NCBI GenBank assembly: GCA_036394195.1
Contig: DASWFO010000305.1
Span: forward strand, 1 to 38,753
Origin: DATJPD01 sp036394195
GTDB taxonomy: Bacteria; Pseudomonadota; Alphaproteobacteria; CACIAM-22H2
DNA: 38,753 nucleotides
Reading direction: 5' to 3'
Of this stretch, positions 33,153-38,753 are shown one piece after another; the stretch's first letter is position 1, and each line of letters begins with the position of its first letter. The notes under the pieces were generated by a model. The model did no database searches. It saw only the letters and a program-made list of their open reading frames with translations, and was not told where the DNA came from. The position numbers were made by a program, and so were the translations under genes.

Positions 33153-34958
33153 ATGCGCGCGAAATGGCTCGCCTTGGCACTCGGCTGGATCGTGCCGATT
33201 GCAGCGTCGAACGCGCAAACGGCCAACCTCCTGCTGCTCAACGGCAAGGTCGTCACCGTCGACCCGCAGTTCAGGGTCGCACAAGCGGTCGCGGTGAACG
33301 GCGACCGCATCGTCGCCATCGGCACCAACGAGCAGGTCCGCGCCCTGGCCGCGCCCGGCGCCCGCGTCGTCGACCTCGAGCGCCGGACCGTCATTCCCGG
33401 CCTGATCGACAACCACGGCCATTACGCGCGCGCGGCGCAGACCTGGACGCGCGAGGCGCGCCTCGACGGCCTCCTGTCGCGCAGCGACGCGATGGAGCGG
33501 CTGCGCAGCCGCGCCCGGACGGTCAAGCCGGAGGACTGGGTGCTGGTGCTGGGCGGCTGGTCCGAAGGCCAGTTCGCCGACGAGCCACATGGCTTCACCC
33601 GCGAGGATCTCGACCGGCTGGTCCCCGATCATCCGGTCTACCTGCAGGTCAATTACAGCCACGCCTACGCGAACAGCCTGGCGCTGAAGGCCGCGGGCTT
33701 CGATGATCAGGCGCCCGATCCGAAAAACGGCAAGCTCGAGCGCGACGGCGAGGGGCACCTCACCGGCCGGCTCGACGGAGCGGGCGCCTATCTTCAGGTG
33801 TTCCGGAAGATTCCGCCGCTGCCGCCCGAACAGGCGATCGCCGGCGCCACGGCGCTGCTCAGCGACCTCAACCGGGTCGGGATCACCACCATCGGCGATG
33901 TCGGCGGCTTCAATTTCTCGCTGAATTTCTACGCGCCGTTCGATGCGCTGCGGCGCCAGGACGCGCTCACGGTCCGCGTCTACAACACGATCTGGGGCGA
34001 CGTGCACACGCCCGCCGAGGTCACGGCGTGGCTACCCGAGATTGCGAAGATCAGGCCGTTCCGCGGCGATGATTGGCGCAACACCGTCGGCTACGGCGAG
34101 ACCATGTACGTGCCCCTGCACGAATCGACGGCGGATTCGAAGGCCGCCCCCGACGCGGGGGACATGGCGCAGTTCCGGGGCGTCGCCGCCGCCGTCGCCG
34201 AGGCCGGGCTGTATGCGCATATCCACGCGCATTTCCACGACCGCATTTCGGCGTTCCTCGACGTGATCGAGGACGTCAACAAGACCGTGCGCGCACTCAG
34301 GCCGCTGCGCTGGACCATCGTGCATGCGGAGGGGCTGAGCGCGCAGGACCTCCTGCGCATGAAGGCAGTCGGCATGCAGGTGTCGGTCAACAACTGGCCG
34401 ACGGTCGGCTATGAGGACCAGGCGGCGGCCTATGGCGAGCGCATCTATACGGCGCCGCCGCTCAAGATGATCCGCGAGAGCGGGATCCGCTGGGGCATCG
34501 GCACCGATGCGACGGTCGTGGCACCGATCAATCCGTTCCTCGGGCTGTGGTGGCTGGTCACCGGCAAGGCGCTGAGCGGCACGGTCGTGACGCACGACAC
34601 GGCGAGCCGTGAGGAAGCGCTCATCGCCTGGACCCAGGCGAACGCGTATTTCTTCTTCCGCGAGAGCGATCTGGGCTCGATCCAGCCCGGCAAGCTGGCG
34701 GATTTCGTCGTCCTCGACCGCGACTACCTGACAGTGCCGGCCGATGAGATCCGCGACATCCGGCCGGCGATGACCATCGTCGCGGCAAGATCGTCTACAC
34801 CGCAAGATAGCTTTTACTTTCAATTATTTAGAACGACATCGTTTATGACTACCCAGGGATGGTATAAATTCGGACGTCGTGACACAGCCTTGCAGGGATC
34901 AATCGCGCTAAATGGCCGGCAAGGCGATACCAAAGCCTTCAATTCTAGACGGGTTTGA
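33153..34958 (+). CDS. Exported amidohydrolase (YtcJ-like), C-terminus apparently frameshifted
   Basis: This metal-dependent hydrolase of the amidohydrolase superfamily starts with a signal peptide (to about residue 22). Metal-site motifs are VIPGLIDNHGHYARA (His88, His90), LYAHIHAHFHD and GIGTDATVVAPINPF. The expected C-terminus would follow MTIVA with GKIVYT and a stop; that sequence is present but one frame off, ending at TAG 34808-34810. One missing G near 34784 explains it. As read, the frame runs on for about 58 codons of AT-richer sequence and overlaps the toxin gene. The functional gene probably ended at 34810. Substrate is unknown; enzyme length without the tail, about 550, suits the family. 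Confidence 0.82.
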   Translation: MRAKWLALALGWIVPIAASNAQTANLLLLNGKVVTVDPQFRVAQAVAVNGDRIVAIGTNEQVRALAAPGARVVDLERRTVIPGLIDNHGHYARAAQTWTREARLDGLLSRSDAMERLRSRARTVKPEDWVLVLGGWSEGQFADEPHGFTREDLDRLVPDHPVYLQVNYSHAYANSLALKAAGFDDQAPDPKNGKLERDGEGHLTGRLDGAGAYLQVFRKIPPLPPEQAIAGATALLSDLNRVGITTIGDVGGFNFSLNFYAPFDALRRQDALTVRVYNTIWGDVHTPAEVTAWLPEIAKIRPFRGDDWRNTVGYGETMYVPLHESTADSKAAPDAGDMAQFRGVAAAVAEAGLYAHIHAHFHDRISAFLDVIEDVNKTVRALRPLRWTIVHAEGLSAQDLLRMKAVGMQVSVNNWPTVGYEDQAAAYGERIYTAPPLKMIRESGIRWGIGTDATVVAPINPFLGLWWLVTGKALSGTVVTHDTASREEALIAWTQANAYFFFRESDLGSIQPGKLADFVVLDRDYLTVPADEIRDIRPAMTIVAARSSTPQDSFYFQLFRTTSFMTTQGWYKFGRRDTALQGSIALNGRQGDTKAFNSRRV

Positions 34959-35145
34959 ATATCTAGGGTTCAAGGGCGGTCAGAAGCTGTGGCGGAGCCA
35001 GGATGGCCGTCGTTACTACACGTGGGACGCACTCCATGGCGAAGTCGAGGTGTTCAATAAGGATGGCAGACACCTCGGCGTGGTCGATCCAATCAGTGGC
35101 CTGGGCATAAAGGGCGCCGTACGAGGGCGAACGATCGATGTCTAA
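34912..35145 (+). CDS. Stand-alone colicin E3-type 16S rRNA ribonuclease domain (toxin)
   Basis: The 77-residue basic protein matches the C-terminal cytotoxic domain of colicin E3 throughout: KLWRSQDGRRYYTWDALHGE parallels RWTGDKGRKIYEWDSQHGE, followed by HLGVVDP for HLGSFDP. The E3 catalytic residues Asp510, His513, Glu517 and Arg545 correspond to Asp39, His42, Glu46 and Arg73. Such enzymes cleave 16S rRNA in the decoding site. There is no translocation, receptor-binding, signal or polymorphic-toxin domain, so an intracellular toxin is more likely than a bacteriocin. A TATAAA at 34863 could be its -10; the ribosome-binding site is weak. The next gene overlaps it by eight bases. A remnant of a larger toxin remains possible. 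Confidence 0.82.
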   Translation: MAGKAIPKPSILDGFEYLGFKGGQKLWRSQDGRRYYTWDALHGEVEVFNKDGRHLGVVDPISGLGIKGAVRGRTIDV

Positions 35146-35461
35146 GAATGAATCTTTTGTCGATCTGTGTGCTAAGGGGCACGCGCTCCTTGAGGACATC
35201 GACGCGTTTGTGTCGGATTGGCATGACCATCCGCACGATATGCCTCTGCACGAGTTTCTTGGAATGACATGGCCGGAATACTCACTTTGGATCAGTGAGC
35301 CGGATATTTTGGCTCATATCGTAACTGCGCATCGCGACAAACGGCCATTTACAGCTGTCATAGAGGACATCAAAAATTTGCCTATGGCCGCAAGATCGCC
35401 CAATCCGATACAGGCCAGCAAGCTAACGAAATGGCTGGAGCAGCAAGGTAAGCTGGTTTGA
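35138..35461 (+). CDS. Acidic His-rich protein, candidate antitoxin/immunity partner
   Basis: The 107-residue protein is rich in Asp, Glu and His (DWHDHPHDMPLHEF at about 27-40) and contains LHEFLGMTWPEYSLWI (37-52), a pattern I associate with small proteins found near Xre or toxin genes but cannot name. The C-terminus (ASKLTKWLEQQGKLV) looks helical. It does not resemble the E3 immunity protein. Its ATG lies eight bases inside the toxin gene, and its stop overlaps the protease start, so all three are co-translated. The overlap, acidity and order make it the candidate neutraliser of the toxin; this is inference from context. Confidence 0.7.
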   Translation: MSKNESFVDLCAKGHALLEDIDAFVSDWHDHPHDMPLHEFLGMTWPEYSLWISEPDILAHIVTAHRDKRPFTAVIEDIKNLPMAARSPNPIQASKLTKWLEQQGKLV

Positions 35462-36441
35462 TCTCGGGTATCGATCCCGAAATAAACTTGGCAAGAACAC
35501 TCGCTGCCAAGTATTCCCTCGTCCCTCCGGTCGACGTTTTATCTCTCGCCCGACAATATGCGGACGTCGAGCTTCTTCCAATCCCGTTCGATGTTGATGG
35601 GATCACACTAAATTTGAAAATCCCCGGCAAGAAGCCGCACATCATCGTCAACGATTCAATCACCTCGACACGACAGCGCTTTACGCTTGCTCATGAGATC
35701 GGCCACATTTTAATTCCATGGCACGTTGGTTCCATTATCGACATCACGGGCGACCAACCGTTTGACCCCGCTCAGTTGGACAACTATTGGATTACGGAAA
35801 GCGAAGCCAATCGGTTCGCATCGGAGCTACTCATCCCGACGAATTGGCTTTTGGAGTTAATCCGTGAAAAAGAAGATCCACCCCATTTAGTGGCTACCGT
35901 CTGTGATCAAGCACGAGTATCCCCGACCGCCGCTACGATCAAACTGATCAATAACATGCCACCGGGATACATCTATGCGCAGCTAACCGAGGGGAATGTC
36001 GTTGCGTCGTCGGGAAGGTCGGAGAGAACGTTGGCAAATCAGCCCCATTGGGACAGTCATATCGATGTGTCTTCCACATTTCCTTTCGCCGAGAAGATGT
36101 TTCGGTTCACTGCCGGTCGCAACGAGTATATCTGGTGGAAATTTCCGACCTGGGTTGATCTGCCCAAATCTCGGGATAGCCGGGAATGGCGCGAGATTCT
36201 GGATCAGATCGTCGGCGAGATTGGCGTGCCGGCGAACGAGGCACAGAAATTTAAAGCGAGCGTAAACGGAGTCATCGCGTTCGCGAATAGTAGGATAAAG
36301 GGCACGCCGCGAACTCGAGAGGCTATCTACTCTGCCTGCCTACAGAGATTTCACAGCAAAACCGATCTACAAGAATTTGTAGAACATCCGTCGTTCACCG
36401 ACTTCCTTGTCAAAAGAATTTGGGACCTCGTGACCCGGTAA
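35458..36441 (+). CDS. ImmA/IrrE-family zinc metallopeptidase (M78)
   Basis: The 327-residue protein has the peptidase motif FTLAHEIGHILIPWH (His79, Glu80, His83), with the third ligand expected in ESEANRFASELLIP (114-127). The C-terminal 180 residues are not recognisable. ImmA cleaves a phage repressor and IrrE/PprI cleaves DdrO, so family members act as signal-dependent proteases on DNA-binding or antitoxin-like partners. The start is TTG at 35458, overlapping the previous stop as TTGA, with AAGGTAAG upstream; no other start fits as well. Base composition is lower in GC than the neighbours. It ends six bases before the MBL gene. Confidence 0.87.
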   Translation: MISGIDPEINLARTLAAKYSLVPPVDVLSLARQYADVELLPIPFDVDGITLNLKIPGKKPHIIVNDSITSTRQRFTLAHEIGHILIPWHVGSIIDITGDQPFDPAQLDNYWITESEANRFASELLIPTNWLLELIREKEDPPHLVATVCDQARVSPTAATIKLINNMPPGYIYAQLTEGNVVASSGRSERTLANQPHWDSHIDVSSTFPFAEKMFRFTAGRNEYIWWKFPTWVDLPKSRDSREWREILDQIVGEIGVPANEAQKFKASVNGVIAFANSRIKGTPRTREAIYSACLQRFHSKTDLQEFVEHPSFTDFLVKRIWDLVTR

Positions 36442-36447
36442 GATGTA

Positions 36448-37377
36448 ATGATGCTCACACGGCGATCCACGCTCAGGTTCGCGGTTGCCGCAGCAGCAGT
36501 CGCCGCATTGCCAAGCCGCGCACAGACGCCGCCGCGCACGCGGCTGATCCTGCTCGGCACCAAGGGGGGACCCAGGGTCGGTGGCGGACGGGCCAACTCC
36601 TCCAATCTCGTGCTGGTCGACAACGTGCCGTACGTCGTCGATTGCGGCATGGGGGTGAGCGAGCGGCTGACCCGCGCCGGGGTGGCACTGCCGAACCTGC
36701 GCTACGTCTTCATCACCCATCACCATTCCGACCACAATCTCGAGTACGGCAACCTGCTCTACAACGCCTGGGCGGCGGGCTTGCGCAATCCCGTTGAAAC
36801 GTATGGGCCGAAGGGCCTGGTCGACATGACGCGCGTGTTCTGGGAGCTCAACCGCTTCGACATCGAGACCCGCATCGCCGACGAGGGCCGGCCCGATCCG
36901 CGCAAGCTGGTCAATGCCCATGACGTCGCTGGCCCCGGGTCGGTGATGCAGACCGAACAGGTGCGTGTCACCGCATTCCGCACCCCGCACCCGCCGATTC
37001 TGGACAACTACGCCTACAAGTTCGAGGCGCCGGGCCGGACCATCGTGTTCTCCAGCGACACCGCCTACAACCCGGCGCTGGCCGAATTCGCGGGCGGCGC
37101 CGACGTGCTGGTGCACGAGGCGATGTACGGCCCCGGCATCGACAAGCTTCTGGCACGGGTGCCGAACGCCGCCACGTTGAAAGAGCACCTCATCGCCGCC
37201 CACACACTGACCGAGGACGTCGGCAAGGTCGCCGCGGCCGCCGGCGTGAAGACCCTGGTGATGAGCCACCTCGTCCCCGGCGACGACCCGACCATCACCG
37301 ACGAGATGTGGGCCGAGGGTGCCCGCAAGCACTTCACCGGCCCGATCATCGTGGCGAAGGATCTGATGGAGATTTAA
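36448..37377 (+). CDS. Tat-exported metallo-beta-lactamase-fold hydrolase (second paralogue)
   Basis: The 309-residue protein has a twin-arginine signal (TRRSTLR at 4-10, then a hydrophobic stretch and a site near SRAQ) and an MBL fold with THHHSDHNLE (His91, His93, Asp95, His96), TPHPPILDNY, FSSDTAYNPA and MSHLVPGDDP. The final GPIIVAKDLMEI parallels the paralogue at 27696. Export by Tat suggests the metal is loaded in the cytoplasm. The start is the ATG at 36448 or the adjacent 36451. There is little ribosome-binding sequence, because the island gene ends six bases upstream. Substrate is unknown; the amidohydrolase upstream of the island was probably its original neighbour. Confidence 0.87.
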   Translation: MMLTRRSTLRFAVAAAAVAALPSRAQTPPRTRLILLGTKGGPRVGGGRANSSNLVLVDNVPYVVDCGMGVSERLTRAGVALPNLRYVFITHHHSDHNLEYGNLLYNAWAAGLRNPVETYGPKGLVDMTRVFWELNRFDIETRIADEGRPDPRKLVNAHDVAGPGSVMQTEQVRVTAFRTPHPPILDNYAYKFEAPGRTIVFSSDTAYNPALAEFAGGADVLVHEAMYGPGIDKLLARVPNAATLKEHLIAAHTLTEDVGKVAAAAGVKTLVMSHLVPGDDPTITDEMWAEGARKHFTGPIIVAKDLMEI

Positions 37378-37379
37378 AC

Positions 37380-37397
37380 GGGCGCCGGCGCCCTTTT
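37380..37397 (+). terminator. Compact terminator after the second MBL gene
   Basis: GGGCGCCGGCGCCC (37380-37393) is a perfect 14-base palindrome that folds as a 5-bp stem with a CCGG loop, followed by TTTT. It begins three bases after the stop codon. Confidence 0.65.
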
Positions 37398-37402
37398 AGC
37401 AT

Positions 37403-37654
37403 CGTCACCTCGGGCAAGCGACCGAAGGGAGCGCGACCCGGGGTCCATCTCGCCAACGGACCGATGGATCCCGGCTCTCGCCCGGGTTTGCAAGGGGCTT
37501 CGCCCCTTGCAGAAGATTTGGGCTCGGCCGGGATGACGACCGGGAAGGTCCGACCGAGGGCTCCAATTAGTCAGTTGCGAACCGGTAGTTCCGGGATCCA
37601 TCGCGACGGCGGACAAATGGACCCCGGGTCGCGCTTCGCTTGCCCGGGGTGACG
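37403..37654. repeat. Composite nested palindromic repeat region
   Basis: Two outer arms of about 40 bases are inverted relative to each other: 37403-37448 and 37617-37654 (the second begins atggaccccgggtcgcgc). Between them is a second unit, atggatcccgg to ccgggatgac (37464-37538), like the copy at 22206, and inside it a perfect 10-bp hairpin TGCAAGGGGC/GCCCCTTGCA (37489-37511). The region fills the 287-base gap between the MBL gene and the cupin gene and holds no credible gene. It looks like one repeat inserted within another. Confidence 0.75.
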
Positions 37655-37664
37655 CTCGGAAGCG

Positions 37665-38636
37665 TCAATCCCCCTGGAACCGGTAATAGTTCGAGAACCG
37701 CATCAGCGGCTCGTCGGAGGATTCGAAGAGCTGCGTATCGCTCTGCGCGTGGTGTTCGAACTTGTTCCACGACGGGATGCAGAACGTGTCGCCGCGCTGC
37801 CAGGCGAAGCGCTCGCCGCCGATCACCGTCTCGCCCTCCCCCTCCATGATCGAGAAGATGCGGTTGGCGGTCGAGCGCTGCGGCCGCGTCTTCGTGCCGG
37901 CGGCGAGCCGCTCGACCCACAGCCCCATGGTCGGCATGGTCGGCCCCGGGAGGTCGATGCGCGGCCCGTGGAAGCCCTCGTTGTCGGGGCGCGCCTGGTC
38001 GAGCCGGCGCTGGATCGCCGCGCGGGTGAACCGGTAGGGCGATTCCGTGACGGCCTTGACGTTTTTCTCGAAGCGGTCGGGATGGTCCTCGTAGAACATC
38101 GGCTCCAGCAGCTGGGTCAGCGGCACGTCGAGGACATCCAGCCAGTACGCCGGCGCATCTCCGTCATGGCCGTGCTCGTGCCAGCACCAGCCCGGCGTCA
38201 GCACCACGTCGCCGGTCTCCATCGGCGTCTTTTCGCCGTTGACCGTCGAGTACGAGCCCTTGCCGTCGATGATGACGCGCAGCGCGTGGGGCGCGTGCCG
38301 GTGCGAGCGCGCCTTTTCACCGGGGAGGATCATCTGATACGCGGCGACGAGAGTCCGGGTGGTCTTCCACTCCGGATCCGTCGGGTTGCGCATGACGAGG
38401 TTGCGCCGCTCGGCCAAGGTCACGTCGATCAGCCGGCCGGCGGCGTCGAGGGCCGCCTTGGCCTGGTCGTAGCGCCAATGCGCCGGCACGTACTCCGACT
38501 TCGGCTCGGCCCACAGGATCGGCTTCGGACGCTGGATCCAGCCCGGGCTGACATTGATCTGGTCGACCTGCTCGTAGAGGCCGTCCAGCGTCGACACGCC
38601 GCGGATCGATTCGATGCGCTCAGCGACTTCGGACAT
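37665..38636 (-). CDS. Gentisate 1,2-dioxygenase-like bicupin protein
   Basis: This predicted ring-cleavage dioxygenase has two cupin domains in 323 residues. The N-terminal cupin has the iron-ligand motif SHRHAPHALRV (His112, His114) and, further on, GDVVLTPGWCWHEHGH (His153, His155, His157). The C-terminal cupin has IFSIMEGEGETVIGGERFAWQRGD and IPSWNKFEHHA. Gentisate dioxygenases cleave gentisate to maleylpyruvate; related salicylate or hydroxynaphthoate dioxygenases are alternatives. The ATG at 38636 follows AAGGAGAG at reasonable spacing. No maleylpyruvate isomerase or fumarylacetoacetate hydrolase gene lies within the window. Confidence 0.88.
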   Translation of the reverse strand: MSEVAERIESIRGVSTLDGLYEQVDQINVSPGWIQRPKPILWAEPKSEYVPAHWRYDQAKAALDAAGRLIDVTLAERRNLVMRNPTDPEWKTTRTLVAAYQMILPGEKARSHRHAPHALRVIIDGKGSYSTVNGEKTPMETGDVVLTPGWCWHEHGHDGDAPAYWLDVLDVPLTQLLEPMFYEDHPDRFEKNVKAVTESPYRFTRAAIQRRLDQARPDNEGFHGPRIDLPGPTMPTMGLWVERLAAGTKTRPQRSTANRIFSIMEGEGETVIGGERFAWQRGDTFCIPSWNKFEHHAQSDTQLFESSDEPLMRFSNYYRFQGD

Positions 38637-38663
38637 GAGATGACTCTCCTTCGACGGGGGCCT

Positions 38664-38730
38664 CATCCTGGGGAGCCCCGCGCCGTCTTTATCCTTCGAG
38701 GCGCGGGGCGTCTCGAAGGATTAGCGGCTC
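38664..38730. repeat. Intergenic 'ctcatcctg...cgaaggat' repeat near the window end
   Basis: Two overlapping inverted repeats occur: ATCCTTCGAG (38691-38700) with CTCGAAGGAT (38712-38721), and CCCCGCGCC (38676-38684) with GGCGCGGGG (38700-38708). The two foldings exclude each other. The sequence resembles repeats common between genes of Bradyrhizobium-like and other Alphaproteobacteria. It may continue past the window. Confidence 0.7.
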
Positions 38731-38753
38731 GCCTGCGTCCGCTCCGGATGAAG

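Noticed and set aside
34840..34868. Full sigma-70 promoter for the toxin operon
   Set aside because: TATAAA is a fair -10 but no acceptable -35 is found at 16-18 bases, so I mention the -10 only in the gene entry.
34912..35145. Reading the 77-residue protein as the tail of the amidohydrolase or a chance frame
   Set aside because: It is in another frame from the amidohydrolase and matches the E3 nuclease along its length, including all catalytic positions.
37489..37511. Perfect hairpin TGCAAGGGGC/GCCCCTTGCA as a terminator
   Set aside because: No U-run follows on either strand and it lies inside a larger nested repeat.

Overview
The window is high-GC bacterial chromosome, about two thirds G+C by eye. 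Its first half is the 3' part of a division and cell-wall (dcw) cluster in the order mraY-murD-ftsW-murG-murC-murB-ddl-ftsQ-ftsA-ftsZ-lpxC-bamD, with recN-ligA further on. That order, a long Ala/Pro-rich FtsZ linker, a DUF1127 protein, a large three-domain aminopeptidase P and 'gtcatgcccgc...gcgggaatgac' intergenic palindromes point to an alphaproteobacterium, probably near Rhodospirillales or Hyphomicrobiales. Genus and species cannot be read from the sequence.

Layout. (1) 1-13.9 kb: peptidoglycan precursor synthesis (mraY to ddl), divisome genes (ftsW, ftsQ, ftsA, ftsZ), lipid A synthesis (lpxC) and outer-membrane assembly (bamD). murD to ftsQ are joined by six consecutive 4-nt stop/start overlaps, and a strong intrinsic terminator follows ftsZ. 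(2) 13.9-17.8 kb: a block between bamD and recN, which often sit side by side in related genomes. It holds a GYD-domain protein, a DUF1059 protein, a type I glutamine synthetase, and a zinc/cobalt/nickel-type ArsR sensor with a visible operator next to a short CDF-like membrane protein. (3) 17.9-21.7 kb: recN and ligA. (4) 21.7-33.1 kb: ordinary chromosomal genes: cytochrome c, glycosyltransferase, aminopeptidase P, MFS transporter, DUF1127, a secreted metallo-beta-lactamase-fold hydrolase, prmA, a UvrD/PcrA helicase and a protease-fold protein that has lost two of three catalytic residues. (5) 33.1-38.7 kb: an exported amidohydrolase, a Tat-exported MBL-fold hydrolase and a gentisate-dioxygenase-like cupin protein, interrupted by a compact AT-richer island at 34.8-36.44 kb.

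The island is the most striking part. It carries three overlapping genes: a stand-alone 77-residue colicin E3-type ribosomal RNase domain with all four catalytic positions and no secretion or receptor domain; a 107-residue acidic, His-rich protein that is the natural candidate antitoxin or immunity partner; and an ImmA/IrrE (M78) zinc protease. I read it as a probable three-gene toxin / antitoxin / protease module. It starts beside an apparent single-base frameshift in the last codons of the amidohydrolase and ends six bases before the next gene.

At least four groups of dispersed intergenic palindromes occur (22.2, 29.6, 37.4-37.65 and 38.67 kb). No rRNA, tRNA, CRISPR array, transposase or integrase was seen. 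All family assignments come from reading motifs, not from database searches.
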